This document shows positions 1 to 4,482 of a stretch of 10,378 bases of DNA, in pieces. The stretch comes from Pseudomonadota bacterium (GTDB lineage: Bacteria > Pseudomonadota > Alphaproteobacteria > Rhizobiales > Hyphomicrobiaceae): NCBI GenBank assembly GCA_021812845.1, contig JAKAML010000019.1, positions 1-10,378 on the forward strand. Reading direction: 5' to 3'. The position numbers were made by a program, and so were the translations under genes. The notes beneath the pieces were generated by a model that was not told the DNA's origin, made no database searches, and saw only the letters and a list, made by a program, of their open reading frames with translations. Within the stretch, counting starts at the first letter, position 1. The number at the start of each line of letters is the position of its first letter.

Positions 1-78
1 CCTGGGTCGCATGCCGTCGGCATGACGCCTCTGCCGCGCGCCTTCACGCATGGCCCGGCGTCGGCGGAGGTGCATTGA
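1..78 (+). CDS. C-terminal end of an upstream phage gene (partial)
   Basis: Frame 1 is open from the window edge to a TGA at 76-78, giving about 25 residues that end in ASAEVH. The stop lies one base before the next start codon at 80. The same tgacATG junction is seen at 1873-1879, which supports this as a real gene end in the same operon. The tail contains a copy of the 18-bp palindromic repeat (9-26), read as HAVGMT. Nothing can be said about function because only the end is visible. Confidence 0.5.
   Translation, partial: PGSHAVGMTPLPRAFTHGPASAEVH
9..26. repeat. 18-bp palindromic element, family P copy 1
   Basis: GCATGCCGTCGGCATGAC, with arms CATGCCG and CGGCATG around a single T. It matches four further copies at 1017, 1077, 1957 and 4666. 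It lies in the C-terminal tail of the partial upstream gene and is read as HAVGMT, in the same phase as the other plus-strand copies. Confidence 0.7.
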
Positions 79-79
79 C

Positions 80-382
80 ATGAGGTCTCTTGATGGCGCT
101 TCGGTTGCCCAATCCCAACCGCGCAGCGAGCGCACCCCCTACCACTTCCGGCCGATGGCCGAGCTTACCCACGAGGAGCCGGTCGAGATGGCGCTCGCCG
201 TCTCCGGCCGCGTCGTCACCGGGCGGTTGATTCGGGGCATCGTCGCGCCGTGCTCGCGCACGTTCGTGCAGTGGGAAAGCGGCACCTGGGTCGTGTGCAC
301 GCCGATCGGCTGGCGCGAGTTCGTCACGATCGACGTGCTGGCAGAATGGAAGCAGCGCGAGCAAGGCAAGGTGGCGGCATGA
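80..382 (+). CDS. Small phage protein of unknown function, 100 aa
   Basis: I do not recognise this protein. The start at 80 is chosen because GGAGG at 66-70 sits 9 bases upstream; an in-frame ATG at 50 has no such site. The first 25 residues are polar and contain an in-frame copy of the longer palindromic repeat (95-124, read as GASVAQSQPR). The likely folded part begins near residue 26 and looks beta-rich, with alternating hydrophobic residues around VVTGRLIRGIVAP, FVQWESGTWVVCTP and FVTIDVLAEW. No signal peptide or membrane helix is seen. Its stop overlaps the next start (ATGA at 379-382), so the two are probably translationally coupled. Confidence 0.7.
   Translation: MRSLDGASVAQSQPRSERTPYHFRPMAELTHEEPVEMALAVSGRVVTGRLIRGIVAPCSRTFVQWESGTWVVCTPIGWREFVTIDVLAEWKQREQGKVAA
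95..124 (-). repeat. About 30-bp hairpin repeat, family Q copy A
   Basis: The plus strand reads GGCGCTTCGGTTGCCC, five variable bases (AATCC), then CAACCGCGC. The inner stem is GGTTG/CAACC and the outer stem GCGC/GCGC, with TTC bulged on one side. It differs from the copy at 4439-4471, read on the minus strand, only within the five variable loop bases. It lies inside the N-terminal part of the 80-382 gene. The strand given is arbitrary for a palindrome. Confidence 0.7.
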
Positions 383-642
383 GCTATCCGATCCCGCCAG
401 GGCCCGGCCGCGGGCCGGTCGAGGCGTGCGAGTGGTGCGGCGTGGTGCTGCTCGTGGCCGTCATCGCCGGTTGCTACGTCGCCGGCTTCGGCTACTCGGG
501 CTGGCTCGCCATCGCCATCGGCCTGCACGTCTGGCTGCTGGGCTTCCTGCTCGTTCGGCATCATGCCGCAGGCGCGTCTTCGACACGACCCGGCAAGACG
601 CAGACGCCCACCGACAAACCCCCTCACACGAAGCCGGAGTAG
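379..642 (+). CDS. Small inner-membrane protein with two predicted helices, 87 aa
   Basis: Two hydrophobic stretches are visible, about residues 21-38 (VVLLVAVIAGCYVAGFGY) and 40-59 (SGWLAIAIGLHVWLLGFLLV), joined by a very tight turn. They are followed by a polar tail rich in Thr, Pro and Lys. This is the pattern of a small helical-hairpin membrane protein with both ends in the cytoplasm. The ATG overlaps the stop of the previous gene (ATGA). No holin or spanin signature is clear. A holin is possible on size and topology, but the position within an early-type operon does not favour lysis. Function is unknown. Confidence 0.7.
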   Translation: MSYPIPPGPGRGPVEACEWCGVVLLVAVIAGCYVAGFGYSGWLAIAIGLHVWLLGFLLVRHHAAGASSTRPGKTQTPTDKPPHTKPE

Positions 643-645
643 CCC

Positions 646-1875
646 GTGGCCGATCCTCGTCATGTCTGGTTCAGCGTCGCGGCCTCGCCGCCGCCCGTGG
701 GCGTCGTGGTGCTGGTCATCTGGGACGGCCGGGCGGCCTTCGAGGCGGCGCGCGTCGTCGATCCACGTGCGCGGCGGCCAGCGCGCGGAACGCGAGTCGC
801 CGGGCACCAGCGAGAATGCTGGCTCACGCATGACAAGGGCCGTGCCGTGCTGCTGCCCGCCGACATGGACCCGCCGGACCCGCGCCGGCCGTGGGCCGGC
901 TGGCACACGCTGCACGGGGATGCGCCCGACTATTGGCGGCCGTCGCACCCGGAGAAGTGGCAGCTCCCGCTGCCCGCGCCGGCCTACATCCAGACGCCAT
1001 CGGAGCCATGTCTGGGGCATGCTTCCAGCATGACCCGCATGTGGTCGAGCACCGATCGGCCGCGCAGGTCGGCGGAGCCTGCCTCCGGCAGGACGGCGAT
1101 CGACCAGGTGGCGCGCGTCGGCATCGACGGCATGAGCGCCGCCGAGCTGGCGCGTGCAATGGAGGATATGCGCGCAGAGGCCCGCGCCGGCGCGCCGCAG
1201 GACGAGCCGCCGCCTGACGCACAATGGTGGCTCGATCCGCACGCCGTCACTTACTCGGCGCCGGGCGCCATCACCATGCGCGAGGCCGAGGGCCGTCTGA
1301 TGCGCGCCTTCGCAGCCGAGTGGTGGGTGCGCGTCGAGTGGCCACGGCTCAAGACGGCTGCCCAGGTGCTGGCCAATATGGCGAAGTCGCTGCCGCTGCC
1401 GCCGGGCGAAGCCGCCGCGCAGGACCCGATCTTCGCGCGGCCCCAGCCCACCGGCCGCGACCAGGACGACATGCTGGTGGCGCTGGGCTGGCTGCGCATT
1501 CTCCCGCGCGTGACCTGGAAGACGGTTGGCACGGTGCATCTCGGCCGTGCCGGCGTCGCCAAGGTGAAACAGAACGTGGGTGAGGTCGGCAACCCGCTGA
1601 ACCGCGGCGCCGAGGTGCTGCGCCTGCGCGCGAGCACGCCGCCGCTCACCTGGCGCCGGATCGGCGACGAGATCGGCCGGCCAGCCGAGGCCGCCCGCGA
1701 CCTCTACCGGGCGGCACTGGCCGAGGTGACGGCAGCGGCGAACGGGACGGCGACGGCGGAAGTCGAGGCGGTGCGGGCCAAGCGGCAGGCGGAGCGCGTC
1801 CGACTCGATGCGCTGAAGGCAAACAAGAAACAGGCAAAGACGGCGGCGCACGACGCGGCGCGCATGGAGGGGTGA
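646..1875 (+). CDS. Two-part phage protein: DUF551-like N-terminus and DUF6362-like HTH C-terminus, 409 aa
   Basis: It starts at GTG 646, with GGAG at 636-639 six bases upstream and the previous stop at 640-642. Residues 6-112 look like the DUF551 family of phage proteins: an initial W-F-S-V, a G-V-V-V-L-V strand, and a closing YWRPSHPEKWQLPLPAP. Residues 210-365 resemble DUF6362, with MLVALGWLRILPR and a helix-turn-helix-like stretch TWRRIGDEIGRPAEAARDLYRAAL near 335-358. Residues 370-409 form a basic Ala/Lys/Arg helix. The linker (about 113-160) carries two in-frame palindromic repeats, read as HASSMT (125-130) and PASGRT (145-150). A fusion of two phage genes across repeat DNA is a plausible origin. 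Family assignments are from memory of sequence style. A DNA-binding role is inferred. Confidence 0.7.
   Translation: MADPRHVWFSVAASPPPVGVVVLVIWDGRAAFEAARVVDPRARRPARGTRVAGHQRECWLTHDKGRAVLLPADMDPPDPRRPWAGWHTLHGDAPDYWRPSHPEKWQLPLPAPAYIQTPSEPCLGHASSMTRMWSSTDRPRRSAEPASGRTAIDQVARVGIDGMSAAELARAMEDMRAEARAGAPQDEPPPDAQWWLDPHAVTYSAPGAITMREAEGRLMRAFAAEWWVRVEWPRLKTAAQVLANMAKSLPLPPGEAAAQDPIFARPQPTGRDQDDMLVALGWLRILPRVTWKTVGTVHLGRAGVAKVKQNVGEVGNPLNRGAEVLRLRASTPPLTWRRIGDEIGRPAEAARDLYRAALAEVTAAANGTATAEVEAVRAKRQAERVRLDALKANKKQAKTAAHDAARMEG
1017..1034. repeat. 18-bp palindromic element, family P copy 2
   Basis: GCATGCTTCCAGCATGAC, with arms CATGCT and AGCATG around TCC. It lies within the interdomain linker of the 646-1875 gene and is read as HASSMT. 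Confidence 0.75.
1077..1094. repeat. 18-bp palindromic element, family P copy 3
   Basis: GCCTGCCTCCGGCAGGAC, with arms CCTGCC and GGCAGG around TCC. Relative to the CAT/ATG copies, the outer triplets have changed together to CCT/AGG, so the stem is kept. It is read as PASGRT in the linker of the 646-1875 gene. Confidence 0.75.
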
Positions 1876-1876
1876 C

Positions 1877-2596
1877 ATGGATCCGGAATTGGTGAAACTG
1901 CAACGGGAGGCAGAGGCGCAGGCGTTCGCGGCACGTCTCGGCATGACATCTGGGCAGCGCGCCTCCGGCGCGACGGCGGTCAGGCTGCCGCCGAGAACTC
2001 CAATCGGGGCTGGCGCGCGTCAGCCGGCGAGGGGCGCGGCGGAGCCGCAGCCGAGCCGTCAAGCAGAGTACGTCGACGACACGCCGCGCCGGCCGCGACG
2101 CAGCGAGATCGAGATCGAGGCCGAGGGCGAGCTGGACCACTATTGGGTGACGGTGGTGTCGATCGAGCGGCCGGTGCCGCGCCACTTCGGCGATAACCGC
2201 GGCATGCTGCCGATCTGGGTCGAGGCGCACGCCGACTGGCGGCAGTCGGGCCGCACCTTCGACCAGCAGCAGCCGTCGGAGGCGATGCGCGCCATCCGCC
2301 TGGCCGTGCTCGGCTGCCGCTCGGACGCGCATGCCCGCCGGCTGAAGGCGGCGCTCGACGAGGCGCTGGTCGGGCGCGCGAGCGACCTCGACGCGGATCC
2401 GCTGCGGCTGCGCTTCCGCAACGGCATCGACTTGGGCGACCTCGACGGCTGGTGGACGCCGCTGTTGCTCGACGTGTTGCTGCGCTGCGAGGCCGCCGCG
2501 ACCGACTTCGAGGTCTTCAACCGCGACGACCACGAGCGCATGGTGGCCGAGCGCGTGGCGCTCAAGGTGCGGCTGCAGAAGGAAGGGCGGCGGTGA
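1877..2596 (+). CDS. Phage protein of unknown function, 239 aa
   Basis: The start ATG at 1877 follows GGAGG at 1866-1870 and lies one base after the previous stop. I do not recognise a family. Residues 1-22 form a charged amphipathic helix. Residues 23-84 are a low-complexity Ala/Pro/Arg linker that carries an in-frame palindromic repeat (1957-1974, read as RASGAT). Residues 85-239 look globular, with a beta-like segment ending in HYWVTVVSIERPVPRHF, a helical stretch near EAMRAIRLAVLGC, and a conserved-looking GWWTPLLLDVLLRCEAAATDFEVFN near the end. The stop overlaps the next GTG start, so it is co-translated with the zinc-ribbon gene. Confidence 0.7.
   Translation: MDPELVKLQREAEAQAFAARLGMTSGQRASGATAVRLPPRTPIGAGARQPARGAAEPQPSRQAEYVDDTPRRPRRSEIEIEAEGELDHYWVTVVSIERPVPRHFGDNRGMLPIWVEAHADWRQSGRTFDQQQPSEAMRAIRLAVLGCRSDAHARRLKAALDEALVGRASDLDADPLRLRFRNGIDLGDLDGWWTPLLLDVLLRCEAAATDFEVFNRDDHERMVAERVALKVRLQKEGRR
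1957..1974. repeat. 18-bp palindromic element, family P copy 5 (CGC/GCG arms)
   Basis: GCGCGCCTCCGGCGCGAC, with arms CGCGCC and GGCGCG around TCC. The outer triplets are again a matched pair (CGC/GCG). It is read as RASGAT, in the same phase as the copies in the neighbouring gene. A loose half-copy, CTCGGCATGAC, ends about 11 bases earlier. Because the arms are pure GC, chance similarity is a little more likely here than for the other copies. Confidence 0.6.
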
Positions 2597-2805
2597 CGGA
2601 CAACAAAGGGCCGCGGATGTGGCGCGGTCGGGAGTGGCACGGGCCGTGCCCAGGCTGCCGCAAGCTGACGTTGCTCCCGACGTGTCTCGACAAGCCGAGC
2701 GATGTGCGGTGTTGCTGGTGCGGGCACGAGTTCACGGTCGCCCAGTTCTACACGTCAGTGAAAGCAGGCGGCTGGTGGACGGCGGAGGAGGCCGCGAAAC
2801 GATGA
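2593..2805 (+). CDS. Small zinc-ribbon protein, 70 aa
   Basis: GTG at 2593 overlaps the previous TGA (GTGA). The protein has CPGC near residues 19-22 and CCWCG near 40-44. These two CxxC knuckles about 18 residues apart are the layout of a zinc ribbon. The remainder is basic and aromatic (MWRGREWHGP at the start, WWTAEEAAKR at the end). Small zinc ribbons in phages often bind nucleic acid or RNA polymerase, but no target can be read here. Its stop overlaps the next ATG, so the chain of coupled genes continues. Confidence 0.7.
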   Translation: MTDNKGPRMWRGREWHGPCPGCRKLTLLPTCLDKPSDVRCCWCGHEFTVAQFYTSVKAGGWWTAEEAAKR

Positions 2806-3203
2806 TCCGGCTCTACACCGCCAGCAAGCTGCACCATGCCGACAAGTGGCGGGCGCTGTGCGCCACGAGCCGCCACGTGCAATGCCATGCCCGCTGGCTG
2901 AAGCACACCGCCATGGGCACGCCCGACACGGCCGAGCACGCCGCCGAGTTCTGGCTGCAGGACGAGCAGGACGTGCGCGACGCCGACGCGGTGCTGGTCT
3001 ACGCCGAGGCCGGCGACCACCTGCGCGGCGCGCTCGTCGAGGCTGGCATCGCCATCGCCGCCGGCATTCCGGTGATCGTGGTCGGCGAGCATCCCGACTA
3101 CGGCACCTGGCAGCATCACCCCGGCGTGCGCCGCACCGCCGACCTCGAACAGGCGCTGCGGTTGCTCGATGGCGTGCAACCGCGTTACAGGAGGGAGGCA
3201 TGA
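2802..3203 (+). CDS. Nucleoside 2-deoxyribosyltransferase-like protein, 133 aa
   Basis: The protein opens with a beta strand and turn (MIRLYTASKLHHADKW), typical of the small flavodoxin-like fold of nucleoside 2-deoxyribosyltransferases and related N-glycosidases. A central D-x-D-A-V-L-V-Y (about 60-67) is followed by GALVEAGIAIAAGIPVIVVG (about 76-95). That matches the family pattern of a helix bearing a Glu (E80, candidate nucleophile) followed by a G-x-P-V-I strand. Enzymes of this group break or exchange the bond between base and deoxyribose in nucleotide salvage. A phage version could recycle host nucleotides or act on a nucleotide signal. The fold is fairly clear, the substrate is not. 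The start overlaps the previous stop (ATGA), and the end overlaps the next gene. Confidence 0.65.
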   Translation: MIRLYTASKLHHADKWRALCATSRHVQCHARWLKHTAMGTPDTAEHAAEFWLQDEQDVRDADAVLVYAEAGDHLRGALVEAGIAIAAGIPVIVVGEHPDYGTWQHHPGVRRTADLEQALRLLDGVQPRYRREA

Positions 3204-3448
3204 GCGACCGCGTCAACCCTCACACAGGCCGGAGGCCGTTCGAGCGCGGGCCGTGGCATCGGTTCTTCGCTTGGACACCCCGCCTCACCGGCTTTGATCC
3301 GCGTGTCTCGGGCGGCGTTGTGTGGTTGCGCTGGGTGTGGCGGCGTGAGCAGGCCGACGGGTACGGGCATCCGTACATCCGCTACGAGGTTGACCGCGGA
3401 CTCGGAGAGCCGAAGGTCGATCGCGATTGGCAGGACACTCGGCTGTGA
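3200..3448 (+). CDS. Small basic phage protein of unknown function, 82 aa
   Basis: The ATG overlaps the previous stop (ATGA) and is preceded by a strong purine-rich site, GGAGGG at 3190-3195. The protein is basic and unusually rich in Trp and Arg (WHRFFAW, VVWLRWVWRREQ). No cysteine pairs, membrane helix or known motif is seen. It may be a small adaptor or nucleic-acid-binding protein, but no function can be assigned. Confidence 0.6.
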   Translation: MSDRVNPHTGRRPFERGPWHRFFAWTPRLTGFDPRVSGGVVWLRWVWRREQADGYGHPYIRYEVDRGLGEPKVDRDWQDTRL

Positions 3449-3453
3449 AACAT

Positions 3454-3500
3454 CCTGCGGCCGGCAACCGGCAGGACCTTTGAACGTCCTGCGCAGGAGG
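3454..3500 (+). promoter_or_regulatory. Nested inverted repeats over a Shine-Dalgarno site
   Basis: The short gap between two genes contains CCTGC (3454-3458) facing GCAGG (3471-3475), then GCAGGAC (3471-3477) facing GTCCTGC (3486-3492), then the palindrome CCTGCGCAGG (3488-3497). The last runs into the AGGAGG (3495-3500) that serves the ATG at 3506. The arms compete, so the mRNA could switch between an open and a partly covered ribosome site. The geometry is seen directly; any control role is inferred. Confidence 0.35.
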
Positions 3501-3505
3501 AAGCG

Positions 3506-3760
3506 ATGCACATCAAGAAAATGACGATCGAGACGCACGACGGCATGGTCTTCGAAGCAGATGGGTCGTCGATCGCAGAGCTGATCGTCGAAAATCGCAC
3601 GCCCGTAGGCGTAGAGTTTGGTGGTCGGCATCGCCATACCGGCGAGCGGATCGTCTCCGTGACGATCAAGGCCGTGTGCCGCTATTTCGATCCAGACCTA
3701 GCCGCCGGAAGGCGGCGCCAGCGAGCCGGCGTTTTACCCCCGCCTTGGGAGGAAGAGTAA
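3506..3760 (+). CDS. Small phage protein of unknown function, 84 aa
   Basis: ATG 3506 follows a near-perfect AGGAGG at 3495-3500. The first 60 residues look like a small beta-rich domain (MTIETHDGMVFEADGSS, ELIVENRTPVGVEFGG, RIVSVTIKAVCRYF). The end (AAGRRRQRAGVLPPPWEEE) is low complexity. It is encoded by hairpin-forming DNA, GCCGCC (3701-3706) facing GGCGGC (3711-3716), so the tail may have been added by repeat DNA. No family recognised. Confidence 0.6.
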   Translation: MHIKKMTIETHDGMVFEADGSSIAELIVENRTPVGVEFGGRHRHTGERIVSVTIKAVCRYFDPDLAAGRRRQRAGVLPPPWEEE

Positions 3761-3764
3761 GCCC

Positions 3765-4064
3765 ATGAAGATCGTGTGCGACGCGACGAACAACACCCCC
3801 GAGACCATCGCCAATGGCGAGCTGCACGCGAGCTTCGTGCCGGAGACGCCGCTGGATATCGCCGCCCTGGTCGCCGCCAGGGCTCGGGACCTGGCGGCCG
3901 ACCCGGATGACATCGCCGTCGAGGCCGATCCCGAGGACGCGACCAAGATCATCGTGACGCGCCGGATGGCGCCTCATCTCGAGGCGCTGGCAATACCGGC
4001 AACGGTTCGTTTCGAGTTGCCGCTGCCGGTTGCCGACCCCGGTGACGACGGTTTCCAGGGATGA
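3765..4064 (+). CDS. Small acidic phage protein of unknown function, 99 aa
   Basis: The start is preceded by GGGAGGAAGAG at 3747-3757, partly overlapping the end of the previous gene. The protein is acidic, with DIAALVAARARDLAADPDDIAVEADPEDATKIIVTRR in the middle: a helix followed by a beta-hairpin-like stretch that could be a small compact domain. The end is FELPLPVADPGDDGFQG. It is the last convincing gene of the plus-strand operon, and repeat-rich DNA without a convincing gene follows. Function unknown. Confidence 0.6.
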   Translation: MKIVCDATNNTPETIANGELHASFVPETPLDIAALVAARARDLAADPDDIAVEADPEDATKIIVTRRMAPHLEALAIPATVRFELPLPVADPGDDGFQG

Positions 4065-4125
4065 GCGACGGTTGCCGGCGGGTGCCGCGCGGGGGACCGG
4101 AAGGGCCACAAACGCGGGCCATGCA

Positions 4126-4150
4126 ACGGTTTTTGAGCCCCGGAAACCGT
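4126..4150. repeat. Hairpin with TTTTTGAGCCC core, copy 1
   Basis: ACGGTTT (4126-4132) faces AAACCGT (4144-4150), a perfect 7-bp stem around an 11-base loop. The 11-base string TTTTTGAGCCC (4130-4140) recurs exactly in a second hairpin at 7922-7940. It is AT-rich relative to its surroundings. Confidence 0.5.
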
Positions 4151-4163
4151 AGCCGGAAACCAT

Positions 4164-4196
4164 CGGCGCGGACGCGGGTGGGCATCCGAAGCGCCG
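4164..4196 (-). repeat. Hairpin repeat, family Q copy D
   Basis: Read on the minus strand: outer arm CGGCGC, bulge TTC, inner arm GGATG, loop CCCACCCG, inner arm CGTCC, outer arm GCGCCG. It has the same 33-base layout as the copy at 4439-4471. The inner stem there is GGTTG/CAACC; here a T-A pair has become A-T and a second pair has become a G-T wobble. These paired changes keep the fold. It lies in DNA with no convincing gene. Confidence 0.75.
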
Positions 4197-4234
4197 GAAA
4201 CCGAGCTGGCGCTGGGCGCGGCCGGCAACCCGAG

Positions 4235-4315
4235 GCAACTGGTTGCTTGGCCGCTCCGGGGCAAGCCCCGACGCGGCTGCCCGCGCGGGCGCAGCGATGC
4301 GGAGCATCGCTCCGC
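4235..4315. repeat. Cluster of short perfect palindromes
   Basis: In 81 bases: GCAAC-TG-GTTGC (4235-4246), CGGGGC-AA-GCCCCG (4257-4270), GCCCGCGCGGGC (4279-4290), GCGATGC-GGA-GCATCGC (4294-4310) and GCGGAGC-ATC-GCTCCGC (4299-4315). The last two share bases and cannot form together. No T-run follows any of them, so ordinary terminators are unlikely. Confidence 0.6.
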
Positions 4316-4318
4316 GAT

Positions 4319-4340
4319 GGCGTCGGCACCCGAAGCGCCG
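4319..4340 (-). repeat. Hairpin repeat, family Q copy E (short form)
   Basis: Read on the minus strand: GGCG, then CTT, CGG, loop GTG, CCG, A, CGCC. It keeps the GGCGCTTCGG start of the family and the two-tier stem, but the inner stem and loop are shorter than in the 33-base copies. Confidence 0.6.
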
Positions 4341-4395
4341 ACAAGAAAGTGGCTCGGCAATGATTGGGGCGGTGTAGATACAAGCACGAGGCAAC

Positions 4396-4429
4396 AAAAA
4401 GCCCCGTGACCAGTGGTGGCCACGGGGCT
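4396..4429 (-). terminator. Rho-independent terminator of the leftward membrane-protein gene
   Basis: AGCCCCGTG (4400-4408) faces CACGGGGCT (4421-4429), a perfect 9-bp GC-rich stem with a 12-base loop. On the minus strand the stem is followed directly by a run of five T (AAAAA at 4396-4400 on the plus strand; the first pairs in the stem). It lies 54 bases beyond the stop of the 4483-5484 gene. There is no T-run on the plus-strand side, so it acts leftward only. Confidence 0.85.
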
Positions 4430-4438
4430 GGGTAGGAT

Positions 4439-4471
4439 CGGCGCGGTTGTGGGTGGGCAACCGAAGCGCCG
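4439..4471 (-). repeat. Hairpin repeat, family Q copy B (best-preserved)
   Basis: Read on the minus strand: CGGCGC, TTC, GGTTG, loop CCCACCCA, CAACC, GCGCCG. Both stem tiers are perfect and TTC is bulged on one side. It sits between the stop of the leftward gene (4483) and its terminator, so it would form in the 3' untranslated part of that transcript. Confidence 0.8.
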
Positions 4472-4482
4472 AAGAGACAAGC

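Larger units (their letters stand above)
4065..4482. other. Repeat-rich region with no convincing gene (418 bp)
   Basis: I see no convincing gene here. Long open frames on both strands arise from GC-rich repeats and keep changing character. The region holds three copies of hairpin family Q (4164, 4319, 4439) and the hairpin at 4126-4150. It also holds GCAAC/GTTGC (4235-4246), CGGGGC/GCCCCG (4257-4270), GCCCGCGCGGGC (4279-4290), and two mutually exclusive hairpins at 4294-4310 and 4299-4315. The terminator of the leftward gene lies at 4396-4429. No strong plus-strand terminator with a T-run follows the operon end at 4064. Confidence 0.6.

Noticed and set aside
139..1944. Long open frame of 601 codons on the minus strand
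   Set aside because: It is antisense to three coupled plus-strand genes with good ribosome sites, and its product is Arg/Pro/Ala-rich without domains. Such shadows are common in GC-rich DNA.
4061..4363. Plus-strand frame of 100 codons with an ATGA overlap to the 3765-4064 gene
   Set aside because: The overlap looks inviting, but the product is an Arg/Gly/Pro-rich translation of hairpin repeats with no domain or conserved pattern. Only CCAGGG, too close to the ATG, precedes the start.
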